The position numbers and the translations under genes are program-made. Source: Branchiostoma lanceolatum (taxonomy: Eukaryota > Chordata > Leptocardii > Amphioxiformes > Branchiostomatidae). Taken from it: a stretch of 64,000 nucleotides of DNA. The notes under the pieces are model-generated. The model searched no databases and had not been told where the DNA came from. It worked only from the letters and a program-made list of their open reading frames with translations. Positions 1 through 12,225 of this stretch are shown here, piece after piece. How positions within the stretch are numbered: the first letter of the stretch is position 1; every line of letters begins with the position of its first letter. The stretch spans positions 34,227,193 to 34,291,192 of the forward strand of contig NC_089723.1 in assembly GCF_035083965.1 (NCBI RefSeq), in the 5' to 3' direction.

Positions 1-2249
1 GTTTATAATCCATTGGGACTCCTAATAATCTGTCCGTCCACGAGGTTTTGCATGTCAAAAAGTTCAACGCCAATTGCAACATAGTGATGCATACGTTATG
101 ATTCATGAAGTTCTTTCCTCAGTGTGTATTTTCATGACGTCTTAGTTCACCTTAAAATGAAGGCCCGAGTTTAACTGTACTCGTGAGGATCATAAAACCT
201 TCAGTTTACACAGGTCCAGAGACCGGTTGCGACATAGCTTGGGCCTGATTATCATAGCTGGGAGTGAAGAGATACGACTGGGATATTTGAAGGAGAGCAA
301 AAAAGGTTTCGATATTTTTTTATAACACAGTGGTTTAGATGACTAGTTGGTATATATTTGTTGTGTTTTACTGCTCTGTTGTGTATTGATGATGTACTTC
401 TTGATAGTTATCTTTTCGATGTAAATATAGACGTTGTACCTTAGAGAATTGCATATATTTAGTTGAGACATTTCTATGACTCTTTGGATCATGATGGCCG
501 AAACGGTTGCTATTGATAAAAACATTGTAGAACATGTTTTCCTCTTTTACTTTCTGAAAGGCAGGAACTAATAAAAAAAATAGTCCTAGAAAACAGTTCA
601 CCGAGTCGGCCAGAGAAGTCAAAAGATGAAGAAAAGAAATATGTCAACCAACCAATATATTGTGTGGATTGTTATCGTACAAATATGATTAAAATACACG
701 TTCTTCTTATTGGGTTTCCTACACAAAGCATTGCAAGCTCCTTTATTTCAATAGCTTAACTATAATCTTTGATTCCATACTTTGATGCTGATATTTGATA
801 TTGCATGCCCAAATACAACGACTAAAGAATACTTGACAGTCTATATTCGATTGCTGTTGTAACGAAAAATCTCACAGGAAAGTTTAGCTTTGAATTTTAA
901 ACTGAATCCAACAAATCTATCATGGAAAAACTGCATATACAATGAGGCCTTGAGATATCCGACAGTGTCTAAGGGTGCTTGAAAAAAAAAATACCGAGAA
1001 CAAAAACCGTTGATAACGGTAATATTTCATCGCTATAAAACTGCCTCTTGTCCTGACGAGTTCATGAAAAAGTCTGGAAAGCCAGGTGCGTGCAGGTATT
1101 ACATCGCTCGTAAACCACAAGATATTGACAGATGACCCCCCCCCATGCAGTTCGACAACATTCCGGTAGATGGTACACCCCCACCACTCGAGGTGGGACC
1201 CATGAATCCTGTAGCATGGATTTTCTGATACCCATTTTAGATTCCGGTTAGTCTATATATACTCTATACACATACGTCGGTACCACTATAGCTATTGACC
1301 TGCTAGACAATAAAGCAAAGTGTTAGTTTAGGTCTGGGTTATATTGAGGTTTTATTACACCTGACCGATGTGTTCAATTTTAACTTGCAGTCCCAACGTA
1401 TTGTATCTTAAAGAATAAATGTAATACATTAGCGCAGGAGATATCCAAGAAAAGTTACAGTTTATGAAATCAAATCTCATAAATATACGATAATGTAACA
1501 AACAAAAACACTGGATGTGACTCAACGTCTAGCGTCTACCTTCCGCATGTTATTATCATTACCTCACTCTGAAGTGTGTGTATGTGTATTAGCTTTAGGC
1601 TCAATGTCCTGGGGAACCGAGATATGTGGACAATTGCTGGTACCCGAGCAAATTAATACCCGCGTGTTTTGTATCGGTGGTGGGGTGGTCTTGGTTGTAC
1701 ACCTTGAGAAACAACCATGTGTTAAATTGAATCCTTGTCAAAACCCTCCAGTAAAAGTATCCAGTAGTTTCCCCACTAAATGCACACTAGAGGTTGAGAA
1801 ATAGAAGCTGTCGAGCAATTTAAAGTTTAGAGTTGAGCTCCACACTTGACTCAGGCGCCGTCAAACACTACTCAGAAGCGCCGACGAAAGGTCGCAATCG
1901 AACGTTTCAGACGCACAAAAGGTTGAATGGACGTGAGCTGCCAACAGAACGTTCCCTGGCCAATGGTGGCACACACATGACTGAACTTTGACACGATCTG
2001 AACGAACTGTAGTTCACTAGAGGTTAATAGAAAAGCCTCTGCACACAACTACAGCAAATATCGTCTGAAAGGCGTTGTTTACACATCCCATACGCCCACA
2101 AATGGCGGTACAGCGCGCCATATCAGCGCTAGCATAACGGGACATGTCACAACGGTTATATTGCCGTTGAATTGCATCGTAATCTATTGATTACACCTTT
2201 CAGATTCGTGCAGACATGTCCTGATATTTGGTCCGTCTGTGGCGTCAAC
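1..2249. other. No gene recognised upstream of gene A
   Basis: About 2.2 kb of AT-rich sequence. Open frames at 343-622 (minus) and 1517-1804 (plus) are short, lack splice support or a recognisable domain, and look like chance. The last 200 bases before the gene A start should hold its promoter and 5' UTR, but I see no convincing TATA box. Confidence 0.5.
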
Positions 2250-5200
2250 ATGGCTACAGCTGCGAGCTGGACTGCCGTTCTTGTGTTCACCTGGGTGGCG
2301 GGAAGTCACGGACAAGGTAACATTTCCGTTATGATATGCTGTTTGGATATGTTTATATTGCGCACTGGACCATTGACACACTAGATATATCGTTGACATA
2401 AACCTCTTGTTAAGATGTGGTACTTTTTTCACAAAGGTGAAAAAGTGGTCCTTCAATAAGTTATCCTGCCTCGTAAGGTCATCAAGGGGTCATATTGTCA
2501 AATCCCATTCGTGGTAATAACTTTTAAACAGGATGTTATCCTGTTTTGGTGGTAAATCGCCTACCAAACGGTTTATACTCTACGTTTAGTTTGAACTTCG
2601 TACTCTAATAAACCACATAATGCCCCTCTTAATTTGCATTCTATATGTATGGTCGTTACGGTATCTTCATGTATAATTGTCTACAATATTCTCAATGAAA
2701 ATGGACTTTGACAGTAGTTAGGCTAATCGGCTGATAAGGTGACACAAAACGCTTCTGTCAAAACTTGCAGATCTGTACGTCATTATGTAACTTCACCTAT
2801 AGAACATGGGTCATAGTGCCACACGTGAAGGCTCTTCAAAGGGGCAGTCACTGTTAGCAAAGACAATGCATTGTTCCTCATTGTTGCCATATTTCAGAGC
2901 TGGGGAGGCGGGGTTCACTCAGTCACGCTACTGAAAACTTTTCTTTTCATTTTTCTGTAGAAGAGGAATCCCTACCCGTCGTCTGACAATGCTTTATGGC
3001 CCAGTCACATTCGTCGTACAATCGTCGTACTATAAAAGAACGATTGTCGTACGATTGTCGTATGATCGCAAACTTAGGGAATTATGGAGATAGTCGTGCG
3101 TGTGTCGCACAAAACGCAACAGTCTAGTTACGGAAAACGTTTCCTTAGATCCTTGTCGGTGGTTGGTTCTTCCCCAGCCTGCTTGAAAATACTACGACAT
3201 AACAATCGTACTACGGCCTACGACGAATGAGACCACACCCTTTAATACTGTCGAACCTTTTTTTTTCACCATGGTCACCACCGAACTGCTGTAATACAGT
3301 TGCCCACATAAGACCTAGACCTAACAGATCCTAACAGACTATCATTTCTTTCTTTCAAACTTTACGACCCTTAATTCTGATGCTAGTGGGGTCGTGTGAC
3401 GTAATGGCAGGGTGTTTGGCACAGAACCCAGCGGTCCCGGGTTCGAATATCCTCTGACGCCACCGATAATTATCTCCATGAAAAATGGAGATATAGTTTT
3501 GGGTGTGTCTGTGTGTCTGTCTGTTTGTTTGTTTGTTTGTCTGTTTGTGTTTCCGGACTGTTTGTGTTTCCGGACTACTGTAGTCATCATAACTCAAGAA
3601 CCGCTTGATGGATTACGATGATATTTGGTATGTGGACAGGTGTTGTGAAGCCAAAATTCGAGGTCGATTTTGGGCCCCCTGGTATGTGACCTTGGTACTG
3701 CAGCAGAAATTCAATTTTGTATCTCTTGACCTGGACGTGCTATGGTCTTGATTTTTTGGTGGAAGATAGCTTGTGGTGTAATGAAGACGTGGTGTGGGTT
3801 TGGGCCCCCTAGCAGCTTGCTCTGGAACTGCAGGGGCGTTATCGTGAAAATCTTCAAAGGAGAATAACTGAACAAAGGAACGACGGATTTCCATGATATT
3901 TAGTATACAGGTAGCTTAGACAGAGATGTACACAATGAAGTGCAGATTATGTTAATTAGGACTTAATTTACATAGCTAATGAGGAAAATCTATATTTGCA
4001 GTGTTTTCCATTATCAGACTCAAATACATGTAATGTATGTAGTTTATGGAAAGTGGATCATCAACAGATACCAATTATGCAAATAAATTCCTAATTTGCA
4101 TAATTAATGCAAAACACCATTTCTCATCTAATTGGAAAATTATAGGACTGTCAATATGATACGTCGTATGCAGGTAGCTTAGACAGAGATAGATATAATG
4201 AAGTGCAAATTATGTTAATTAGGACTTAATTTGCATAGCTAATGAGGAAAATCTATATTTGCAGTGTTTTCTATTATCAGACTCAAATACATGTAACATA
4301 CAAAAGTGGAGCATCAACAGATACCAATTATGCAAATAAATTCCTTATTTGCACAATTAATGCAAAAACACCATAATTCATCTAATTAGAAAATTACAGG
4401 ACTGTCAATATTGCAACATGTCTAAGTTAGATAAATGTGTTTATGACCAAGCATATATTATGCAAATATGTAAGTCATTTGCATGAATAGAATTGTTCAT
4501 GGAGATATGAGGTCGTGGAACTCTTGTTGTCGATAGTGTGCTGTTGGGAAATTTACATGACTTTTCTCACTCCGCCAAGTGTAAAAAAATCGGTTATTGT
4601 ACTCAGTACGTGGCACTGTTTAAATAAGTTATCAAAAAAAGACTTGATCGCAGTGAAAAATTCTGATGTTCACAGATCTGGACACCATGACCCTCCCACC
4701 GGAGATTTTAGAACAGCTACGAGCCAGCATCGCCGACAGTCAGATCACTGTCACCAATGCCATCCAGGGGCTGGTGGCCGTGGCCGTGTTCCTCGTCATC
4801 GTCGGTCTCCTGCTAGGACTCAACCACTTCAGATGGGAAAGGTAATTGTTTATTGAATTTTTGTTAAAGGAAGCACTGGATATTTCATGTGAGAAAGGAG
4901 TTGCACTTTCTTTATTGTTGGTAATATTAATGAGGATGGACTTGGTGAGACATATCATCAAGAAAAGATCATATGTTTTCCATGTAGTTTTTAATCAACT
5001 TTAGTTTTCATTGCTTGCGAGTCAAGATATGAGAATGTTGTCACAACTTGTGCTACTTGTTTCGAACTGTGATATGTCAAAATTCAAAGTGGCAGGCATA
5101 ATAGCAGACCATGTTACGGGACCCATATTGCACAAGCGACCATGAAACGGTGCAAAAATAACACCATGCTGGTATTGTTCCCCTTTTCTCTGTTATGAAG

Positions 5201-6303
5201 GAGACACACAGAATCCCGAAAACTGAGCATGGGTCGGATGACAGTACTTGAACAACCGTCATTTCCTGCGAAAAATGGCGGAGTTCAACGTCGCGAGGGA
5301 AAATCGAACGTTCCGGAAAATGGCGAAGTTCAAGGTCAGCAGGAACCGACCATGTCCGATGGGGACGAACGTCTCGATCGGCATAAAGAATCTCCACCGT
5401 CTGAAAAGGAAGAACAGAAATCCCAGGAGGACATTGTGGTAAAGATGAAGCTACCGTCGAAAGCTTATCCAACAAGGTATGGTAGATTTCTGAAAGTCAT
5501 TCTGTCATACTGTTTCCTATCAAGTATTTTGATTTTATGTCCTTTTTTTTACAAAAGACACTGGAATTGAACAAGGAATTGTAATTCACTTCGACATTTA
5601 AACCACATAATTACATTCTAATTCACATGTTGGACAGCCATATAGCAATACCGCTTTCTTTTTAATGAACTTTCGGGTTCGCACTACAGAATACTAGTAG
5701 CTAAAGGGACTCTGTGTCCATCTACTGATTCATTACATTCTTTGCATTCAAAACAGGTATGTCTATGACAATCCTGTCCTGGAAAGTGGCGAAGCTGAGG
5801 AAGAACGACCAAGGTCAGTACTATGAAAAATCATTGAATGTTATCAAAGTATGAATAACAAATGTTACTTTTTGTGTGAAATAAATCACCCCCGAGATGG
5901 ACAATCATCTCATAGCGCCCTCTCCTGTTTAGATATACGCATTAGGAGGATTTGGTTAAAGGAAAACAAACCATCACTGTTATCCAGTGATGCTGACAAT
6001 GATGTGACAATGACAATGATGAAATGTGTTTGGTGATATGTCTTATATTAATTATCTATTTTCTTCTTTGCCCTCAGTCCGTTCAAACACTGGGAGCGTG
6101 ACTCAGAGCTCGAGGACTACCTTGCACATTTCATGTCCCCTCCCAGGACGATGGACTCGCCTATCCTGTCCCGCAGCTACATCATGGAGTTCTCCCAGAA
6201 ATTCAACTCTGACCCCCAGAGCCGGTCAGGGGTCGACAACCCCGGGTTTGCAGAACGGCCCAAAGTTCGAACTGTGGGTCCCGCTTTAGAAACTGAGGTG
6301 TAA
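2250..6303 (+). CDS. Gene A: small type I membrane protein with V-Y-D-N tail motif
   Basis: Five exons: 2250-2316, 4676-4841, 5201-5476, 5757-5813, 6078-6303, joining in phases 1, 2, 2, 2 to 263 codons plus TAA at 6301. Residues 1-22 are a signal peptide (MATAASWTAVLVFTWVAGSH), followed by an ectodomain of only about 30 residues with no cysteine. One membrane helix lies at about 52-71 (LVAVAVFLVIVGLLLGL), followed by N-H-F-R at 72-75. The tail of about 190 residues is rich in Glu, Lys and Ser. It contains Y-V-Y-D-N-P at 171-176, where Y173 fits a Grb2-type SH2 site (Y-x-N), plus a V-D-N-P-G-F stretch, and ends in T-E-V, a possible class I PDZ ligand. The exon 3 acceptor was chosen because only the AG ending at 5200 keeps the frame open. 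An AATAAA at 6884 could end the transcript. Gene B is its paralogue. Signalling or scaffolding is inferred from motifs only; no named family was recognised. Confidence 0.72.
2990..3247. repeat. MITE-like fold-back element in gene A intron 1
   Basis: About 250 bp with long imperfect terminal inverted repeats built of GTCGTAC-type blocks: GGCCCAGTCACATTCGTCGT at the left, and its near complement ending in CGACGAATGAGACC at the right. Related elements with a GGTCAC...GGGCCCTTA layout recur at about 32090-32320, 40535-40770, 51805-52015 and 58880-59105. No coding capacity. Confidence 0.6.
3378..3463 (+). other. tRNA-like sequence, probably a SINE head or tRNA relic
   Basis: The stretch has a B-box-like GGGTTCGAAT and weakly complementary ends (GGGGTCG against TGACGCC), but the anticodon and T arms do not fold cleanly. 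It directly abuts the Helentron-like element that starts near 3467. I do not call a functional tRNA. Confidence 0.25.
3467..4526 (+). mobile_element. Non-autonomous Helentron-like element, copy 1
   Basis: A 1.06 kb element beginning with a small hairpin (TATCTCCATgaaaaATGGAGATA) and ending with TTCATGGAGATA followed by TGAGGTCGTGGAACTCTTG. The start and the subterminal end are inverted copies of TATCTCCATGAA. Inside, a unit of about 260 bp beginning GCAGGTAGCTTAGACAGAG occurs twice (about 3908 and 4169). Full relatives lie at 47058-48104 (plus) and 54538-55306 (minus). There is no coding sequence. Assignment to Helentrons rests on ends resembling those of the helicase-bearing element at 59130-63236. 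Confidence 0.55.
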
Positions 6304-7140
6304 AAACGTAGGACTTTTGCCTTTAGGAAATGAAAAGTTTAGATTGTGCTTGATCAAAGTTGAACTGTTATTGTCAACACAAAAAAAATGGACTTACCCA
6401 AATTTTTGACTGATCAACTCCAGACTTTGTCAAGGAATAAGCAATCCACTGATTCTATGACGTCACGTTATGTGGATAGAACACGTGACTCGGGGAGCAG
6501 TGGATCATAAGTTGCAGAAAGTCTATGGCGCCCCCGTCTCTGCTGAGGGATGGTTGTTGATTAGAGGCAAACGTTAACGAGCTGGGGATTTGTTGTTTAT
6601 ACTTTGTAGTATATATGATAATATCTCATTAACAGGAAAGTCAGTAATTTGTCTGTGATACTTTAACTGCAGAGCGCACTGAATGCCGTGGCACACAATA
6701 TGGAATTAACTTCAAATCGGTCAAGACTAGCTATTTCTTTAATGTTAGCATGTAACAACGTCTGTTGCCCATCTACCCGTATTGTTCACGAAACAATGTT
6801 GCTTCATCTTGCTGTTCTTTATCTGATGACAGTATCAAATACTTCACGGATAATGCCTGAGTTGGGGTAGCTTGTATATTTTCAATAAAATACTAGCCAA
6901 CTGCTGCTTACAAATGTCGCATTTACACTGTCGCGTCGTCTGTTATCTATGCGTTACAATGTTCAATATCCAGTTGAATCTTTGTTCACTTGTATCTATT
7001 TTGTCACGAGAGCAAGTTTGCTGGTTTAGGATATTTTCGGAGGCTAAAAGCATATTGACATTCCATCATGGCCTGAAGATCTGCATAACTTTCCAATTAT
7101 AATACTAGACGATTATGTATTTCTTTGTTTCTTTTTAATG
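6304..7140 (+). other. Gene A 3' UTR and following spacer
   Basis: Non-coding. A canonical AATAAA at 6884-6889 is the most likely polyadenylation signal of gene A, giving a 3' UTR of about 600 bases. Nothing else recognised. Confidence 0.4.
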
Positions 7141-7194
7141 AAAGTGAAATGACTTCACGCACGCCTACAATCTGTAGGCTATATCCATGTTTTT

Positions 7195-7400
7195 TCTCTT
7201 CGTGGAGCTGCCCTGCTAGTGTTGCTACGTACATACATGCAGCTGTCCAGCTAGTGTTGCTACGTATACGTGCCGAGCTGTCCAGCTAATCTTGCTACGT
7301 ATACGTGGAGCTGCCCAGCTAGTCTTGCTACGTAGTACTACATACGTGGAGCTAATCATAACCCCCTAGTCTTACTACGTATACGTACATAAAGCTCCTC
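7195..7400 (+). repeat. Minisatellite of about 48-bp units
   Basis: Four to five imperfect direct copies of a unit containing GAGCTGCCCAGCTAGT followed by TTGCTACGTATACG. The units include short palindromes (CAGCTAG, TACGTA). Located between genes A and B. Confidence 0.65.
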
Positions 7401-8050
7401 CTCCCCTTAGTCAACCACGCAGTGTCTGAATGCAAACGTGGGAGCAAATCAAATTATTGAAACCACAAAGTAACACACTGTGTGCCTGTCAGAGCTACGT
7501 CCAACCAACAGGGCGTTCTTTATTTTCTAAACTATTTAGGGAATGACGTGCGAATGGAGATTTATTAGCGGTAAATATTGTCACGGATTCACAGTTGATT
7601 GTCCTGAGCACGAAGGTCTATCGCTAATTGTTCCGCAGTCGTCGCCCTGTCTCTTGAGTATATTTACAGGTGCGTTACTGTTTGACGCATAAACAAGCCA
7701 CGCCCTGTGATTTAGAGAGAACATTAGAAATGGACGACGCCAAAGATGGGGTGAGATTTACTTCAACCTGTTTCATTGGAAACGTTTTTACATCTTCGTT
7801 AGTGTAACGATCTGTGTTTCGAGAAATACCAACAATTCGATAGATTTGGCTCTTGAGATCAATGACCTGTAGGAAATACAAAATGTGTATCACATTTTTT
7901 TAGTATCTCACTTGAGTCCCCCCCCCCCCAAACAAAGCAAAGGCCCCACAAGTCAAACAGAGACAGTGAAATATTGGTTGAGCACGGGCAGCCTGCTGTT
8001 GTCAATGCCTACTTAATTCTGGGGAGGGTTCAGATCTAGAAAGGAACAAC

Positions 8051-9692
8051 ATGGCCACTTCACTGGCAAACCTGCTGTGTTTGAGCTTGCTGGGTACCAT
8101 CGCGACGTATGTCGAGGGACAAGGTACAGAGTAGTACATATTGTGTTACTTTTAGATACCTAATACATGTTCTGCCAGTGTAGTATCTGCTAACGTTATA
8201 TAGTATGTGATTACGTGCCTCTCGACACACAGCTTCAAGTGATCCAGACGCTTTTTCACAGTTAGTCCATAAAGTTAGACTGTGAAAGATGCGAAAACGT
8301 ATCTTTGATTATTATATCATATATATATAAGATCCCGCTATAGGATGTATTGTCCGTTTACTGTGATGGCACTAGTGTCCCGATTCAACTAGCCACCAAA
8401 CTGTGCGCATGCAACCTGTTGATACACTGTAATCTCTAGGAAGAGTTGGACAAGCAATAGCGTACAAGATAACTCTCTAAAGGTGTAAGATCATAAGCCG
8501 TGACTGGAGAGCTTTATTGTTATACTTATAGATTGGTGCTGGGGCACTATAGTATACGGTGTCCACAAAATAAGGTGTGCCGAAAGGTACGTTCAAGTGT
8601 CCTCTTTGTTGTGACACGTAGCTCGTGTCCATTTTCACAAAGTGACACTGACAAGGAAGACAGGTCAAACGTCCCAGAAAGGTCCCAGAATAGGTTATCA
8701 AAGGTTATCTCAATACCCGTCTTCAATTTCCTACTATATGTATGTCTGTTACCTTATGGGAGCCAGTGGAAAATATATAGACAGAATCAGTAAGAAATTC
8801 ACAATAATCAATGAATGAAATCTACAAAAAAATGGTCTTTCATTTCGTGTTTGTTTTTGATCATACCATCAACACGTCACATGTGGGATTTTGTTGCGTT
8901 GATCAAATGATCAATAAATCAGTCGATCAATGGACACATGTAATGTTAATCAAAATCTTGATTTGTATGATTGGTACATCCGATACATGTAAGAAACTCT
9001 AATATTTCACGGAGGCATGAGTTCTTCGAACTCTTGTTACATCTGAGCTTTTGTTGTGTTCTCCAGATATAAACCCCGTTGGAACCACCCTTGACCCAGA
9101 CGTTGCCGCTAAGGTCGCCAACAGCATCCCTTCCCTGAACAACCTGTACGTGGCGCTGATCGCTACGGGGTCGTTCCTCGTCCTCGCCGTCACCATCATG
9201 GTCATCAACCACTTCAGATTCGAGAAGTACGTACTTCAGAACGGGGTTATCCCACTCAAGCAGTTCTGGAGGGGTGGTCGGAACGCTCGTTAATGCTTAT
9301 GTTACAATTCCCAACCTGGGGCCCGGCCGGGCAGTTTGCGGGAACAAAAAGAATGTTATAAATGATGTTCTTTATTATGTTTTCCTATGTATACCATGCT
9401 GGGGTTGTCACATGTCAATATGTACATAAGTTTGCTATTCAACTCCATTGAGATAAATCCTGTATAAGATGATAGCCTTGTTTAAAGTGAATTACGTATC
9501 AAAATATTTGGGACATACAATATGTAACATTACCCTTTTACTCCCATTTTCCCCACCAGCCGACTAGCACGGAAGGCCAGAGCCGGAGGGAAGATCCAAG
9601 ACGACGCCCCGACAGCGAACGAGGAGCCCCGACATGTGTACGACAATGTCGGCATCGTCAGCGAGACCCCTGTAGAGGTCACTCAACTGTAG
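8051..9692 (+). CDS. Gene B: small type I membrane protein, paralogue of gene A
   Basis: Three exons: 8051-8123, 9067-9226 and 9560-9692, in phases 1 and 2, giving 121 codons plus TAG at 9690. Signal peptide about 1-22 (MATSLANLLCLSLLGTIATY), a 27-residue ectodomain, a membrane helix at about 52-71 (YVALIATGSFLVLAVTIMVI), N-H-F-R at 72-75, then a 44-residue basic-to-acidic tail with H-V-Y-D-N-V at 103-108 and a T-Q-L C-terminus. Exons 1+2 total 233 nt in both gene A and gene B, and the exon phases agree, so they arose by duplication even though little other sequence is shared. The tail is much shorter than in A: it lacks counterparts of A's long exon 3 and last exon. If intron 2 is retained, translation continues for 22 residues to TAA at 9291. 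Function is inferred from motifs only. Confidence 0.75.
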
Positions 9693-9699
9693 AGATAAA

Positions 9700-9858
9700 G
9701 GCCCGATTTACACACAAGTTTTCGGAGTCGACTCGGGGTTGTGTGTGAGGAGCTTTAGGCTGTTCAAGTGGAGTTTTCCTACTGGAAAACGCTACTTGAG
9801 TGCACAGCCCTGAGTCGACTCCAAGTCAACTCAAAAACGTTTGTGTAAACCCAGCCAA
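9700..9858. repeat. MITE-like fold-back element in gene B 3' UTR
   Basis: About 155 bp whose ends pair as long imperfect inverted repeats: GGCCCGATTTACACACAAG and GAGTCGACTC at the left, and GAGTCGACTC and TTTGTGTAAACCCAGCC at the right. It begins about 8 bases after the gene B stop, so it would be transcribed as a hairpin in the 3' UTR. Confidence 0.65.
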
Positions 9859-12225
9859 AGACACTGGAGCTGAGAAACAGTTACAGATAAAGTGCATCAT
9901 AGGAAAAAATGATTGCAATGTGACATATTTTCTTCGTTTGTCACTCTTGATAACTTTAATTTCATGATTTGCATCACGTAGCTTAATGTTTCCGTTATTG
10001 TCAATTTGTCCAACGATTCATAATATTACCCACTGCTAATGTGTATGATGAATGTTTAACGTACACAAATAATGATAGTGGGCGTAAGCTCACGTATTTT
10101 TCGTGTACGTTTAGTAGAACACGTACATTTTTTGGTCTTAATCGATTAATACTACGATGGACAAACATCGTCAGTAGTAAGAGTTGACTTTAAAATTCAA
10201 TTCATTAGTCATCTTAATCCTATGAGCATTCCGTTTCAAACTGCGAGAGGAACTTTTCCATGTAGGTTGTAATTTTGTCGATGTCATAGAAACTTGTACT
10301 ACAATCAATATTAATGTAAATCATTGTGATAAAACATTAAATGAAACCAATGCTAACCAAAAGAAAGGTTCTGTTGAAATGTTAAATGGTCGATGATAGG
10401 TTAGTATAACCTTTACTTACCTTAGGACATCAGAGCCTAGTAGGATGTAATGAATGAGCGCCACCTGGCGATATTCAATGGTACTTCGTTTATCGTCCCC
10501 TCGAACTCCACAATGCTTCCATTCAGGTGGAGATAAGAACAATGGGTGACCTTGGAATGTCAGTGGTGTACACATCCCCTCACGGCCAACAATGACAAGT
10601 AGGGACGGTACATAATCAGCAGTATACTAGTGTTGATAGCAGAAAGAGCACTGTTTCTAAACGTTGCCATCGTAGGGTATATAGTATAGCGGTATTGAAT
10701 TATCAAGTAGTGAAGTTTGTTGTTTTAAGTTCTGCACAGCTCAATGAGTCACTGAAGTGGCTAAAACGTTATGTAGCTTGACGTATAGCGTCAACACAAC
10801 TACTATTGTGTTGCTTAAGTCGCCTCCAGGCCTTCCTACGGGGGTATGGATCGTAGAATTGGGGGTAAGGGAATAACTGGCCAGGAGAATCAGTCTGCAG
10901 GAAGGTTAACGACCGTTAACGAGTCCGGAAATGAAACCCTATGGTCGCCAAACCTCCCTGGCAAATGTTCTCCCTATAACCGGTGTAGCATTAAAGTCTG
11001 GCAGAAACTATTACTAAAGGTCGTCTGTCTTGTTGGGATTCTATGATAATAACTCCAATTGTTACAGGACTTAATGATCTTGTCACACAAGTCTGGGTCA
11101 GTTGAAGTCACAGCTAGCGACTAGCTAACGACAGACTTACAATGTACTTCCGGAGTTTCCAAGAAGAAGGTACGGTCAGAGCAAGTCAGGTGATTCGGCG
11201 AAACACAGGGTAGGAAGGAAGGCACTACGTTACTCATATGACTAAATCGGGATATGTCCATGTTTACAATACGCGGGTTGATACTGATATGATCGGACCT
11301 TGTGTGTGCACATAAACATGTAATGCATCATATAACGTTACTATTAAAGGTACAAAATAATGAATGACAAAGCATCATCAATGAAATAAATCATCATCGT
11401 GGTTCCAGTAGTGCGGTTAACAGTTGTTCTCTAGGCCAACGCATAAGAGTATATTATGTTTAAATCTGAAACAAAACTATCTACGGTAGAGGATAAAAGT
11501 AATACGGAATGTTGTTTTTGTTTTCATACAAGATTAAAACACAGCAATTATGAAATTCTAAATGAATCATGTCCTCGAATAAAGTTCATAAAGTTGATCA
11601 GATTGTGTCCGGAAACATCTGATTAAGATAGTGGTGACGTAATAGCTGGGTTATTCTGCTTTCATTTTCTAACATTAATGACATTTATGTGAGCCATTTA
11701 GTTTCTCAACCGGATTTTTCATTATTTATTGGTTCTCCCGATCTCTGACCGGTTTTTGGAACGGTTGAATCATGTTTCTGAACGTCCTTTGCAGCCCTTT
11801 TAATTTTTTCTTCCTAATTTGCGACGTGTGTGTTCTATTTGTTCGTCATAATCTATGGAGAGAGGCCCAAGGGTCAAGGTTGACTAGCCCCAGGTAACTG
11901 TGACATGAAGGATGTGTTGGAACGTACCACTCACATCGCGGGGGAAAATGAGACAGACAAGAGTATAACGACGCCAGTGGTTGCTCGATACGTACGGTAC
12001 ATGTTTACTTATATGTATATACAAAGCAGTAGGAAAAGTTTTGAGGAGTAGACATTCATTGGTGTGTTTATTTTACACACAAAATAAAATTATCATACCA
12101 GCCCTCTCCCGATCTCGTGACCAGAGTTACGCTCTCCTGCCCAGGACTCTGGCAGACGAGTCTGATTTCCTTCTGACACCCGGAAGTCTCGACATCCATA
12201 CGAAGAAACACCGGCAGAGACGGAG
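9859..12225. other. Spacer between genes B and C
   Basis: About 2.4 kb without a supportable gene. The 66-residue open frame at 10846-11046 has no domain or splice support. The last part should hold the gene C promoter. Nothing else recognised. Confidence 0.45.

Noticed and set aside
1517-1804. A possible 95-residue gene upstream of gene A
   Set aside because: No signal peptide, domain, splice site or paralogue; its length is within chance for this composition.
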